From assembly GCF_937616625.2 (NCBI RefSeq), contig NC_065576.1:4962501-5026500 (forward strand): a stretch of 64,000 nucleotides of DNA, in the 5' to 3' direction. Source of the DNA: Mercurialis annua (Eukaryota > Streptophyta > Magnoliopsida > Malpighiales > Euphorbiaceae). Under the pieces are notes generated by a model, which saw only the letters and a program-made list of their open reading frames with translations, made no database searches and had not been told where the DNA came from. Positions within the stretch are counted from its first letter, which is position 1, and each line of letters starts with the position of its first letter. The translations under genes and the position numbers were made by a program. This document shows positions 24,027 through 35,312 of the stretch, one piece after another.

Positions 24027-26829
24027 TTAATTGGACAAATCCCCGGATGCTATCGTTTCATTTACTTCCTCAATCTCCGAAGCAGCTGAAGATGGGCTGC
24101 TACTTGGGAGATTAACGGTATTATTGACCACTTCAGAATTTCCGACAGCTTTTAAAGCACCCAAATTGAGAGAAGCAGAAACATCTTCTGATTGTTTTGG
24201 CTGATTCAGGGCATGACAGTGTGGACAGTAGTAAGTAATATACGGAAAGTCCTCCTTTCTGGCAAGCCCTGTGAAGAATAAAAACAAGCCACAACATTCA
24301 CAATGCAGATACTAACAACTGCCTCATAGATATGAAACTATGTAAGCTAGATTTCAGAATATAATTCTGCAAGTTGTAGGTTCCTATATAAAAAGTAAAT
24401 TCCATCGTAATACATTATCTAATACTCCCTCCGTGCCAAATTGATAGAAAATTTTGGACAAACACATGTATTAAGATATTTAGATTAACTATGCCTACTA
24501 TTTACTTTATAAAAGGGTATATAGCAAATGGTCGTTGAAGAAATAACTGACCGTCAATAACTTGGGACAAAAAAAGTGGAAATAGTGTCTATCAATTTTG
24601 GGGCGCAAGAAGTATATATAAAAAGAAAGTGAAACCAACTCACCATTGTGCATATGGCAGTTGCCACAAATTAAAGCATAAGATTGCGTAGGATCCTCGC
24701 CCACAAGTAATGCTGCTAATCGAGCAATCCAACCCCCGTCTTGCATAGCAGAAGCCTGTGGATTGTGATGCTCAACAATGAGCTGATTATGCTCAGAAGT
24801 TTGGAGGCCTTCACTTTGTAGCAATTCTTCACTCGAATTATGTACTGGTGAATTCCCTGCACTATTGGATTTACTGTGCATTTTCTTTCTATTTCGAAGA
24901 CCCCTTGCTTGTGCAATCTCAACGTCGTTACTCTTTCCTGTTGGAATACTATGCTTTGGTTCATCTCCCAAAACAACTTTCAAGCCAGAATCTGCACCCA
25001 ACTTGGACGCAAGGACAGTTGCAGCAGCTGCCTTTGCAGCTGGATCAGGATCATATCTCTGCATAAACCAGAGTTCAAACCATGCCAAACTCAGTATTTC
25101 ACAATCATTGTTCTGTACCTTTATTAAACATGGCCCACAACACACAGCAAGCACCATGCTTTTCTAATATTTGTTTGCATTAATCCTCCTTTGCGGAAAG
25201 CAAATTCAAGATATCTCCTTCAATCATTACATTTACAAAACAAAAGATAGTCCAATCTATGCTTGTTGTGACTGTTACCTGAATGAGTTGCTGAGTAGAG
25301 TAGTAATTTGTTCTCTCTTTAAGTTCGTCAATCTTGGCTTGTCGTTCAGCACGAAGCCTCTCTAGAGTTTTTAGGTCTTTGCGATCACCTACATGACCAA
25401 GTAGCTCGAGAATTATAAATATACAAAGATTCTACGTGGTACAAATCCCCAGAACGCCAGTATGATCAAATCTTGTCATTTCAAACTGTGCTCAACCAAT
25501 CAAGACGGACACAGGTAGAAAATAAAATCTTAGAGCTGAGCCTCGCACAGCCTTTTCAAGTAAATAAAATCACTGCCCATCGTTTTTATTTCAGTTCACA
25601 ATACTTGTTGTACTAGTACGCAGGCCAAGCATATCTAGCTTCAAAAGCTATTTCACAATTTCAAGCTAAGATATAATTGTTTGATCAAATACTGTAGGCT
25701 CATTACCCTGCATTTAAACTTTTGAGGACCAGACACATCACACAAACTAGAACTGATATTTGCAGATAATGAGGAAAACAAAGCTGTAATTGAATAAAAA
25801 ATCAAGAAAATAAAATTATTTTGCATCACTTACACATCTTTGTGAAGCTTACAAATGCTGAATAAGCAATAGATGATAAAGCAGGCAGAAGAAATATTGG
25901 CAAAACTCGAAAAGCCCTCATTTTCCAATCTAAATCCATTGATCTTGTTGTCATAATGGCATAACCTATAGCAATTACCTGAATATAAGGAACATTAAAC
26001 TAAAATGTGAAGACCGTGAGAAATGATTGTGAAGAACCATAATATCACCATGAGCAAGACATGGCATCAGAAAAAAGTGGATCACCCCAAAAAGCTATTA
26101 GACCTTGTTTTGTAGAGGTTAAAGTTTATTATAAACAAATCAACATGAGATAGCTAACATATTTCTATATGGCATATATTTTAAATCTCTTGAAATCTGA
26201 TGATGGGAAGACACATTTTTTGACTTGTAGATTTCTAGAAGGTGGCTGAAAGCTGTTTGATTAAAGAAGTATCCTATGAGTTTATTGCAAATGCAGTGTC
26301 TGAAAAGTGAAAACTAAAACTAAGTTAACTTGTGTAAAGTGAAACGAGACAGAATATGAAGAACACTAAACATGAAGCACATAATAAAATAAATTAAAAG
26401 GGACTACTAGATTCCATGTGCAATAGCATCAGTATCTGTAAATAATAAAAGAAACAGATCAACCAAAAACAAGGTACAGAAGCAAAACAAGTTTGGTGAA
26501 CTGAAATGAGGACAAGGAAAAAACAAAACTAGAAACTGCTGTACTTATGCATGCATTAGATGATGAACTACCTCAAAAATGACACAGAAGATAATAAGAT
26601 GTCTAGTCATCTTCCTCCAAGTAAGGGCTCTCTTTTTCATCCTAGTTAAAATAGCAGATTCCTCCTTAGAAATGTATTGCAGCCTCTTCTCAAAATCGTC
26701 ACCGTTGTGTCTAAAAATGCCATTCCATATTCGGGACATAAGACCCTTGCGCTTCTTTTTAGCCTCAACACTTGGCTGCTGCTGCCCCTCTTTCTTTTCA
26801 TTCTCTGCAATTAGACCTTTATCCTCCAT
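24027..26829 (-). CDS. LNP: Lunapark (LNP) ER three-way-junction protein
   Basis: Seen: five exons with GT-AG borders, 26572-26829, 25834-25978, 25279-25388, 24644-25058 and 24027-24268, giving 389 residues; Arabidopsis LNPs are close to 400. Order: basic N-terminus; FEKRLQYISKEE helix; two membrane segments at about residues 76-95 and 106-130 (HLIIFCVIFE..., VLPIFLLPALSS...); a charged coiled coil (LERLRAERQAKIDELKERTN); the signature RYDPDPAAKAAAATVLASKL; a Ser-rich linker; then a C4 zinc finger with Cys302, Cys305, Cys324 and Cys327 (CGNC, CPHC). Known: Lunapark proteins sit at three-way junctions of tubular ER and shape the network, and the plant proteins influence turnover of RHD3-type fusion GTPases. 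A MITE lies in intron 4. The Cys before DRKD, across the exon 2/3 junction, is Phe in the relative I remember. LNP1 versus LNP2 was not resolved. Confidence 0.95.
24423..24614. mobile_element. Stowaway-like MITE in LNP intron 4
   Basis: The left end TACTCCCTCCGTGCCAAATT and the inverted right end (AATTTTGGGGCGCAAGAAGTA) pair over about 20 bp, with TA at both borders. About 190 bp, non-coding. Confidence 0.75.
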
Positions 26830-27369
26830 ATTCTATTATTCTTCTTCAACTTCCACTACTGCTGAAGTTAGAGAAAAAAAAGAATAGAATATAGTTATAA
26901 GCTGTAAATATGTATGTGTGCACAAATCTAGATTTTCAAATTGCAAACACATGATAGAACAATTTTAAAATGCATGGATGGATGTAAATCTGATCATCGT
27001 GCTAAATAGGGGCAGGCACAGTTCGAGAGAGCCGGGAATTTGACAAATCTCCATAGCCGAACAAAAAATCAGGGATCTCTAGAGCCATACCAAAATTCGG
27101 TTCAAATCAGTTCGGAGATTTTAGATTTTGGTATGGTTCGGTATGAAGATTTGGTTCCAATTATTCAGTACATTTCGGCATGGAAATCACCAGAACCACA
27201 TATATTAACTTACACCTAATAAAAAAAAAGATAAATTATGTAAACATGCAATGGAAGTATTATTCAACTGCATAATTAGATCGTCTTCCCTATATTCCTC
27301 AATCACTTCAATATGTTCAGCAACACATCGGACATACACAACATTTGATAAAGTTCAAGTTTCACACCT

Positions 27370-27490
27370 TAGAAGAAATTGTCAGCGGTTCAAATGTTTT
27401 GGCCTCACCAGGAATGTCTGGCAGATTTATTACACATTTTTCATCTCCTTGTTCCGATTCTTCTGCGATCAACTTTTCTAACCCCACTTC
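27370..27490 (-). pseudogene. NPH3/NRL (BTB-NPH3) gene fragment
   Basis: The minus strand encodes KLIAEESEQGDEKCVINLPD followed by IPGEAKTFE. This closely resembles the segment at the end of the BTB domain of NPH3/RPT2-like (NRL) proteins that precedes AKFCYG. Upstream residues FLSRSG are in another frame, so a frameshift is present, and similarity stops after KTFE. Only about 110 bp survive. NRL proteins act in phototropin signalling and auxin-related growth; this piece cannot encode one. Confidence 0.65.
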
Positions 27491-27654
27491 TAGAGAGAAA
27501 AGGAAACTGCATTAAAATAATATAAAAAAACGGGATAAGAAAGAAACAATGAATACAATATTGAATATACATGGTAACTTAACACCAAAATTGCATTCCC
27601 TCTACAAAATTACATTTAAACTTCTAATGGTTTTCAAGAACTCCTTCCAACCTA

Positions 27655-28110
27655 ATGGTTTAATTAGCAAAATCCCTTCACAAGAGTTACGGCACTCTTA
27701 TATTCAATACTGCAACAGTTTTCCATCAGTGTGCTTTATGTTAAATCAAATGGGATACGTCATAATACAACTTAAGCAAAAGCCTCTTAGCTTCTTTCGT
27801 CCGAGCTTATTTATTAAGTCCATCAATAAGCACGTCGTAAGTAACAGCATCAAGTAGAAACCCTTTCTGTATCATTTCGTCGTGCAAATGAAAAGCCATT
27901 TCCAGATCTCCCTCTTTACAATAAGCATAAATCAAAGGCGTGTACATAAATTCATCAGGCGGGAGCCTCATTATCAACATCTCTTGGAAGAGATCACAAG
28001 CCTAATTTCCAGACTTGCACAGACTAATAATTAGTGAAGTAAACCTAATTTCCATTGATCTCAACAAACCTAAAGCTTCATCTAGATCTTTTCATATTCT
28101 CCAAAGCACT
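27655..28110 (-). pseudogene. PPR protein gene fragment (EMB2745-like C-terminal part)
   Basis: The minus strand reads as pentatricopeptide repeats: PPDEFMYTPLIYAYCKEGDL, then EMAFHLHDEMIQKGFLLDAV, TYDVLIDGLNK, a stop, ARTKEAKRLLLKLYYD, then after a frameshift ENCCSIEYKSAVTLVKGFC. The order resembles the C-terminal part of the EMB2745 type (P-class) as I remember it. At least two in-frame stops and one frameshift rule out function. P-class PPR proteins bind organelle or other RNAs. Confidence 0.8.
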
Positions 28111-28247
28111 CAGTACACGCAATGAATTTGTTTTGGTACTTTATTCCATTTTAATTAAGCAAATACAAAGCATAAATCATTAATTAATTCATAACAACTA
28201 AAGATCAGATCTAAAAATTGATAGAACAATTAAAATATGATTCTTAC

Positions 28248-28400
28248 CGGATCAACCCACGGGCTGCAGCAACGGCAGTATGCGGAGAGGACACGGCCCT
28301 GGTGGCGGCAGCAGGCGGAAAGGACAGGACACTGGCGGCGGCAGCGGGCGGAATGACTTGAAAGAGAACCGCTTTGATTGTGTTTTGTTCCGGTGGAATG
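28248..28400 (-). other. GC-rich patch, candidate 5' leader exon
   Basis: A GC-rich island in AT-rich surroundings, with an imperfect duplication of roughly 45-50 bp (GGCGGCAGCAGGCGGAAAGG and GGCGGCAGCGGGCGG). It ends, on the minus strand, in a good donor at 28248. It might be the non-coding first exon of LNP or debris from the adjacent gene fragments. Confidence 0.35.
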
Positions 28401-28894
28401 GTTGAAAATGTGAATCAGTATTTTATTTCTTTCCTTTGATTAAAAAGTACATACCCAAAACTATAGTTTTAGGCTTTTAGCCAACTATTAAATTTTTTTG
28501 AGGAAGCCAACTATTAAATTTATTTAGTCAAAATTGTGCAATTTTATATTGAAACAATTATAAAAGTAAAAAATAGTATACTGAAGTAAAAATAAATATT
28601 ATTAAATTTATAATATTTATTTTTTGAAAAATTATATAATTTTGACTAGAATTAAATAATATGTAAAAAATACAATTTAGAAATTATAATTTTATATACA
28701 CGTAAGTTGATATATTATTAGAAATATTAATTAATTAATTTGTAAAGTATAGTATTAATAATGTGATAAATAGGAAAAGTAATTTTACATTTACTTATAA
28801 TAATATTCATTTAGCCTTTTAAATTCTTTAAAAGTGTGTTTGGATATATGTATTTAATATTTTGAATTTATATTTGAATTTCAAATTTTATATA

Positions 28895-29313
28895 GAGTAA
28901 ATTACTTTAAGACCCCTCACGTTTGTCATAATTCACATTTTGGTATCTCTTGATTGAAAATCAAATGATTTGGTACTTCAGTTTTGATTTTGTAAACTAT
29001 AAGGCTCTTCTGTTAAATATAGGTACCAAATCGTTAACGAAATGAAACGTGAGGTACCAAATCGTTTGTAAATCATTTGAAAATAAAGTACCAAACCGTT
29101 AAAATAATTAAAAGTGAGGTACCAAATCATTTATAAAATTAAAATTGAGGTACCAAATTGTTTGAAAGTAAATATCGAATTATTAATGGAACGAACAGAA
29201 TGGCCTTATAGTTTAAAAAATTAAAATTGGAGTACCAAATCGTTTGATTTTCAAATAAGGGGTACTAAATTGTGAATTATGACAAACGTGAGGGGTCTTA
29301 GAGTAATTTGTTC
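28895..29313. mobile_element. Mutator-type MITE with long inverted arms
   Basis: Arms of about 100 bp pair, starting GAGTAAATTACT and ending AGTAATTTGTTC, and both contain GACCCCTCACGTTTGTCATA or its complement. Flanking 9-mers TTTTATATA (28886-28894) and TTTTATATT (29314-29322) differ at one base. Several GGTACCAAAT(C/T)G units lie inside. 419 bp, non-coding. Confidence 0.83.
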
Positions 29314-30069
29314 TTTTATATTTTAAAATCTATATATTAAAAATTCATTAGTTTCAAATATCTTTGGGGTCTATCTACAAATAATTTGTTTTTTTAACAA
29401 CGTATGTTACTTGTTTTTAATATAAACCGTTGATTTAAACTATTTAATCTACACCGTTAAAAAGTAAATCAAAAAATGACTTAATACCTATTAAACTTGT
29501 AATTAAAATAACTCCCTAATCACTATAAACATCTTCAACGTGCTTTATTCATTTTATCTCATACTTTGCATAAAGCAGACTTTGCACAAAACTTTAGTCA
29601 ATTAAAAGAGTTTCTTGCATTCATAGATAGACAAGGGGAAGCGAGATGTCGGTTCTAAATCACTCATTCATCTTTTCTCTTCCAACAAAAAATCAGCAGT
29701 AAATTCTTATTGCATGGTGAAATAATCTTAAAAAATGACAATAGTTCAATTTGATTTCAGGTATATTTTGTTGATTTTTTGTTTGTTATTTTGTTTCTTA
29801 ATAAGTAAAAACAGATTGCTGGTCATTCTTACATGTCACTTGCAATCAAATTGGCTGATTTTAGCTGTTTATATTTTGTTTATGCTATTTTACTCCAGGT
29901 AACTGTCATGCTCGACGAGTATATTTGTTATCTCGAGTAGTAATATTACTGGGGAAGTTCTCACTCGAGGTAACTATTATGCTCATCGAGTATGTTGGTT
30001 TCCTCGAGTAGGAACATATCTGTCGAAGTTCCTACTTGAGGAAGGGTTAACTACTCGTCGATTAGCTAA
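29314..30069. other. Intergenic stretch with TCGAG-rich patches
   Basis: No gene seen. Near 29900-30060 several short CTCGAGTAG / CTCGACGAG motifs recur, possibly the remains of a degenerate repeat, and continue at 30420-30480 beyond the inserted MITE. Confidence 0.4.
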
Positions 30070-30412
30070 GAGCATCTCCATTGCATGTTGTATTTTTTAT
30101 GCTATTTTTAGCATAAAATAAGATAAAATGCTACATATAGCACATATTATTAAAATTTGCTCCATTGCAAAATGCTAAACTAAATGCTAAATTTATAGTT
30201 TTATAAGTGATTATCATTATTGATGGCAAATCTGTAAATAATTTAGATATAATAAAATTTAGCATATGCTAAACTTTCTAACAAATTTGGCACAAAGTTT
30301 AGCATATGCTAAATTTAGCACATGAAATAGAAGTGCAATGGAGATGTGCTTTTTATACTAAATGCTAAATTATAGCATTGTGAGGTATTTTAGCACTAGA
30401 GTGGAGATGCTC
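30070..30412. mobile_element. Tourist-like MITE with GAGCATCTCCA ends
   Basis: Ends GAGCATCTCCATTGCA and TGGAGATGCTC are inverted and flanked by TAA (30067-30069, 30413-30415), a TWA-type target of PIF/Harbinger MITEs. Inside, AAATGCTAAAT and GCTAAACT units recur. 343 bp, non-coding. Confidence 0.8.
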
Positions 30413-30415
30413 TAA

Positions 30416-31620
30416 CCATCCCTCGAGTAGGAATTTCGAGAGATATGTTCTTACTCGAAGTAAGCAATATACTCGAAATTTGTTGAATTAATTAAAAATA
30501 TTTTTATTACACAGAACAATGAGTGATTAGGAAGTCAATAAATCAAATTCTAAAACAGATACGGAGTATAAGACATCATATAAAGTACACACATTTTGAA
30601 CTAAACAGGTCACACGAGAGTTAAATGCACAACCGCAATAGATGTTGAAATTACTGTTATTGCAAGTAACAATGGCAATGTGCAAGGTGATATTCTATTT
30701 ACGGATGAAATTATACAAACAAATATTTAACAGTCTAATTATATTCATGTATCATGATTATATCGTCTAATATTAATTTTTAAATAGTAGTATTTCATCC
30801 TCGTGCTATATTTATATATTATTCTCTTTTTTTAATAGGTTCAAGATTCATCATCTCAAGCATTTGGAGATACATAAGGATATTTTTTGTTTTCGTCCGT
30901 TAGAAAATGCAAGAATAGAGAAACTTCACAAGAAGCTATTGTCTTAGTTTAATTGCTATATTTCAATAGTTTATGCTAGTTTTTGTTTTAAATTACAGGC
31001 ATAAATCGCTTCAAATCATTTTTTTTTTTTGTGTTTTACATTATATAGATGGTCTATTGTAAATTTATCTTGCTTTGGTATGAGGTCTAATTGATCAATG
31101 GTGTGCATTTTGTGGCACATGGTTCAATTTTTTCGAGTGGTAAAAATTACTTTCAAACTCAAAAATCCAAAATTTCTATAAGCAAAAACATCCCAACAAA
31201 TTAACATTAGCTACGTAGGATCATATCAACGAAGTCTGAGAAGCAATTAAATGGTGTTAAATTAGGAGACATGACTGTTCATTTTTTCAGACGTTAGGAA
31301 CATAAGTGAATTTTTTTAAACATTGAGGATTCACTTGATCCTTTATTCAAATCTTAACGGTATAAATAATTCTTTTTTCTTCGCCGCGTAAAATCAGACT
31401 ATAAAATCTTAAAAACAATGAAACAGTGTCAAATTGGGGCGCCTTTGATTATCATTTTTTCAAATGTCTAGTATGAATCTTTTCAAACATTGAGTGCTTT
31501 TAATTTAACCCCAAATTTTAGGGGTATTATTGACCCTTTTCCTTAAATTTTATAAATGGATTTGATTTGGGACACCGGCTCGGCTTAAAAGACTGGTTTG
31601 TACGTCATTTGGACTATAAT
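30416..31620. other. Intergenic stretch without recognised gene
   Basis: AT-rich. Some short open stretches near 30640-30760 and 30840-30950 have codon-like composition, but no family is recognisable and no splice-consistent gene could be built. Confidence 0.4.
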
Positions 31621-31639
31621 CCATATGCGCTGAACTTTG

Positions 31640-31678
31640 ACACGTATAACTAACTACACCTACGAAGTAGACACGTGT
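31640..31678 (+). promoter_or_regulatory. ABRE/G-box pair upstream of the LEA gene
   Basis: ACACGTGT at 31671-31678 contains the CACGTG core of abscisic-acid response elements. GACACGTATAAC starts at 31640. They lie about 85-120 bp before the LEA start codon, a usual place for ABREs in LEA promoters. Function is inferred. Confidence 0.5.
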
Positions 31679-31760
31679 TCTTACATTCGGCAAATTTGTA
31701 GACATGGAGCCATATACAGTAAGCTTGCAGCTACCATTAATTAGCTAAGCAGATCAAGAA

Positions 31761-32048
31761 ATGGAGAAAGAAAAACAAGAACGGAAAATGGAAAACCAGC
31801 AAAAAAATAAAGATCACGGCAAGAAAGAGAGCACAGTTGAAGGTCTGCCGATGAAGGAAAGCCCTTACATGCAATACAAAGATTTAGAAGATTACAAGAA
31901 AAAAGGGTACGGAACTGAAGGTCATCTTCCACCCCAGCCCGGCCGCGGCGCCGGAGCCACCGATGCTCCTACTCTTTCCGGTGGCTCCGTGCCGAGAGAA
32001 GCTGACGTTTCTGCCATTGATGCTGTAGCTAATAATCCTACTCCCTAG
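31761..32048 (+). CDS. LEA group 6 (PvLEA18-type) hydrophilin
   Basis: Seen: a single exon of 95 residues, without Cys or Trp, rich in Lys, Glu, Gly and Pro. The Lys/Glu-rich N-terminus is followed by the family block: KESPYMQYKDLEDYKKKGYG, TEGHLPPQPGRGAGATDAPT and LSGG. Known: this block defines the LEA_6 family (PvLEA-18), small disordered proteins that build up in drying seeds and water-stressed tissue. Start: the ATG at 31761 is followed by MEKEKQERKMENQQ; a second in-frame Met comes nine codons later. Regulation: the ACGT elements just upstream fit abscisic acid control. A candidate poly(A) signal lies 85 bp after the stop. No introns or damage seen. Confidence 0.92.
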   Translation: MEKEKQERKMENQQKNKDHGKKESTVEGLPMKESPYMQYKDLEDYKKKGYGTEGHLPPQPGRGAGATDAPTLSGGSVPREADVSAIDAVANNPTP

Positions 32049-32132
32049 GTTTGAAAGGAATTTTGTTTGCTTATGTATTGCATCTTCTTCAATAAGACTA
32101 GTAGTGATTAATTTGTTTATCCTTTTTTAATT

Positions 32133-32138
32133 AATAAA
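32133..32138 (+). terminator. AATAAA poly(A) signal candidate for LEA gene
   Basis: Canonical hexamer about 85 bp after the LEA stop codon. Plant signals are loose, so this is only a candidate. Confidence 0.35.
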
Positions 32139-32149
32139 GGTTAATTAAG

Positions 32150-32985
32150 CTTTCTATATTATGTGATTTTTTTAATTTTAATTGCATTCATCCGTGTTCT
32201 ACATTAGCACAATTACTCACATTAAATAACTCACATTCATGGGATGTTTGGTTCTAAGGTGGGTAATAAGTTGGGGATGAGATGAGATAAATTATTTATT
32301 TGACTATATTAACTTTTTTTAGTAGTATAATATTAATTTTTACTATAAGTTATTATTTTAAATTTATGAACTAATTTGATGTATTATTAATTAAGATTAG
32401 AATTTATTTGTATAAATATAATAATTTTATAACCTTTTTACTAAGTTTAACCTTAATATAGTTTCAAAAAAAAGTTTTAACATTAATATTAATGTAAAAG
32501 TTAAATTTTATTAAAAATTATTATTATTATTATTTTGATTTATAGACTTTATTGCCTTCCATTAGTTTCCAAATACATAGGTCTTCCGTCTTCGATCAGT
32601 TATCCTATTTGTGAATAAAATTCATTTATATTAGGTTTCTTTTAAAGGTAGCAATAAAAGAGCGGATCACTTCAAATCCAAAATTTCCTCATTCCCAATA
32701 ATAATTATATGTTTAACTTTTTATGTTTTGATGTCACATCATGTTAATTCTGTAACTAGATCAATATTATATTTTCTTTTAATATTAATATACTATTTTA
32801 ATTTAGTAAAACACTATGAGTTATCAAATAAAATATTAAATTATATAAATACTAATTTTAATTGAATTTCAATTATAATGAAATTACTCGACTTGCTCGC
32901 CCTAGTAGAGTTGATCTCAATCTCATTATGGGAACTTGAAACCCAACGAATTACAGAAATCTACTGCTGTTAGGGTTAAATAACA
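32150..32985. other. Intergenic stretch, kinase upstream region
   Basis: AT-rich. GGGATGTTTGGTTCTAAGG near 32240 looks like one end of a degraded MITE without a found partner. A telobox-like TTAGGGTT sits near 32970, just before the kinase TATA box. Confidence 0.4.
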
Positions 32986-32990
32986 AAAGC

Positions 32991-33004
32991 TATATATATA
33001 AACC
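32991..33004 (+). promoter_or_regulatory. TATA box of the Raf-like kinase gene
   Basis: TATATATATAAACC ends about 58 bp before the start codon at 33062, leaving room for a short leader. A classical plant TATA element. Confidence 0.6.
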
Positions 33005-33061
33005 TCTCATAATACACCAGTCCATTAATACACTGAGAAATTTGAGTCTTCAAATTTGAGT

Positions 33062-34257
33062 ATGGCGAAGCAAGAAGAAGAATGGGGTTCGATTATAGAT
33101 CCTCATAAAATTGTGATCAAGAAATTTATTGCGAGAGGTACTTACGGAATGGTTTATGAAGGTTTGTATAATGTGAAACAAGTTGCCGTCAAATTAGTTG
33201 ATTGGGGCGATGAAACTCGTCTGCCTCTACCGCATATCGCTTCGCTTAGAACTGCAGTCAAACAGGAGGCTTCCGTTTGGTATCACCTTGATCATCCCAA
33301 TGTCTCTAAGGTACAATTCTTGATCATTAGGGTTTACTTTAGTTGATTCTTTGATAATGTTGGAGTTCATATTTTTAGACTATATATTATAATTTTATTA
33401 AATTTATTTTGCATGGGAATGTAACGATTGTCGTATTTTTGTGCAGTTGATCGGCGCGGTAACGGATATATCAGAAGAAGAACTGAAGGGTCGGTGCAGT
33501 CATAGTGGGATGCCGATGAAGATGTGTTGTTTCGTTACGGATTATTATCCAGGCGGTACTCTGAAATCCTATCTCTGGAAGAGGAAAAGAAGGCTGCCTT
33601 TCAAGAAATTTATGCAATTTGCTCTACAACTTGCAAGAGGGTATGTTTAATTTATCCGAAATTTTCGATCTTTTTATTGTAACATTCAATAAATTCTTGA
33701 AGACTAATTTAAATTTGTTGAATTTCAAGAGCCGGGTACTGATTGACTCGGCTGCTTCGTGCAGGTTAAGCTATCTGCATTCCAAGAATATTGTGCACAG
33801 AGATGTGAAGACGGATAATGTGTTGCTCGACAAGAATCGGACTCTGAAGATAACAGATTTCGGAGTTTCGAGGATTCAAGCTTTAAATCCTAATGAAATG
33901 ACCGGAGGCCTCGGAACTTTTGGTTACATGGCTCCAGAGGTGTTCTGTAATAAGCCGTATGACAAGAAATCGGATGTTTACAGCTTCGGAATCTGCTTAT
34001 GGGAGATTTATTGCTGTTCTCCCGCGTATGGGAGTATCACCTTCTCTAAGTTTACTGCTGTCGTTTATGAGAATTTAAGGCCGGAAATTCCCAGAAATTG
34101 TCCTGTTTCTCTGGTAAACCTGATGAGAAGATGTTGGGAAACCGATCCATGGAGAAGACCGGACATGGAGGAAGTGGTGTCGATATTGGAGGCGATTCAT
34201 AGTACCGAAGTTGTTGGACAGAAGCAGCCTAAGGGTTGCTTCTGCTGGAATTTATGA
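33062..34257 (+). CDS. Raf-like MAPKKK, CBC/HT1-like group C kinase
   Basis: Seen: exons 33062-33310, 33447-33640 and 33765-34257 (GT-AG) give 311 residues, almost entirely a kinase domain. All catalytic elements are present: glycine loop ARGTYG (24-29), Lys44 in VAVKLVDWG, Glu69, HRD at 159-161, DFG at 179-181 and APE at 204-206, then SDVYSFGICLWEIYC. The loop begins with Ala instead of Gly, normal for this subgroup. The C-terminus ends GCFCWNL, similar to the Cys-rich tail of relatives. Known: plant group C Raf-like kinases include CBC1/CBC2 and HT1 (stomatal CO2 and blue-light signalling) and MRK1. Inferred: a cytosolic Ser/Thr kinase of that group; the exact orthologue is uncertain. Start: the ATG at 33062 opens MAKQEEEWGS; a TATA box lies just upstream. 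Confidence 0.93.
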
Positions 34258-35007
34258 TCAATGTTCATTTACATTGTAATAGCAGTAGTTAGTTTATATA
34301 CGAGACATTAATAGGACTCAGAAATTAACAAACTCTGCTAATTTATACTTGTATATATCATGTCTGAATATATTTTGTCTTTTTTAAGTTTCATTAGTAC
34401 CAAAATTTGCCTGTTCTTCTCAAAAGCCAAATATTGTAATCAAGAGAGAAAAGACAAACTAGATCTGCATGAACGGGGTAGCACTTGTTAAGCATCGAAT
34501 TGAAAATTTTCAATTTACAGAATTAAAATAAAAAATTAGTAGTAAAAATTTGGAACTACTCAAACTTTCAGAGCGAAAATGTAAAAAAAAATTGGAACTA
34601 CTCAAACTTTCACAGATAAAGGTGACATTGCAGAAAAACATTTTTTAAATCTCATCCAAAGCACTTTGAAAATTACATGGTCAATACATGTGATTATGAA
34701 ACATTCTTTCAATATGTGATAGGTGGCGTGATTATTTACAGCAATTATTTAATGGTGGGTATATTAATTAATGATCACGTCACGTGTCACGTATTGAACT
34801 AATGATGTATAATTTGGTGGACTTAATTCACTTAAAATATTATAGTCAGTGGCGGTCCATGGAGGACTATTTTTTGAATCTATAATTTGCTTAAAGTGAA
34901 GAATATTGTTTCACAAATAGTCCTTTATTTCATTAAATGTCTCTTTGATATACTTAAAATCAAACAATTCACATTTAATTTTTTTAAAAAATAAATTTTA
35001 TGCTTAG
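34258..35007. other. Kinase 3' flank, no gene seen
   Basis: About 750 bp, AT-rich. A short direct repeat (TTGGAACTACTCAAACTTTC) occurs near 34550 and 34591. No coding sequence. Confidence 0.45.
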
Positions 35008-35012
35008 GCTTC

Positions 35013-35312
35013 TAACAGAGTTCATGCAAACTGTTGCTGCAAATACACAAGTCATGTTGCTTCGTTGCTATCGTGAAGGCCACTTCTCCGCTGCTCCAAC
35101 ATTGCTGCTATAAATTCCAGCTCATCAACAGCCAATTGCAGCTCATATACAGCTGGTTACAGCTCATCAACACACACAGTGTGTGTGCATAATTAGCTAG
35201 AAACGGTTATTGTATTTTCTCTATAAATAGAGATTTAGTTTTGTAATTAGTTTTAAGTTTTGTAATCTACAAACTTCAATCAATATAGTTGCTCTGTGTT
35301 TATTTTCTGATA
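35013..35312 (+). repeat. 5' LTR, TA...TA type
   Basis: Holds repeats of CAGCTCAT(C/A)A(A/T)CA and a near-palindrome CACACACAGTGTGTGTG at about 35173-35189. Confidence 0.88.

Larger units (their letters stand above)
26862..28248 (-). other. Possible LNP leader intron containing gene debris
   Basis: On the minus strand a good acceptor (TTTCTCTAACTTCAG) ends at 26862, 33 bp before the LNP start codon. A donor CCG|GTAAGAATC lies at 28248/28247. Plant LNP genes could have a leader intron, and this pair would define one of about 1.39 kb. There is no direct proof of splicing. The span also holds the NPH3 and PPR fragments. Confidence 0.35.

Noticed and set aside
24848..25167. Plus-strand frames antisense to LNP exon 4
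   Set aside because: Shadows of the real minus-strand exon with its signature RYDPDPAAKAAA.
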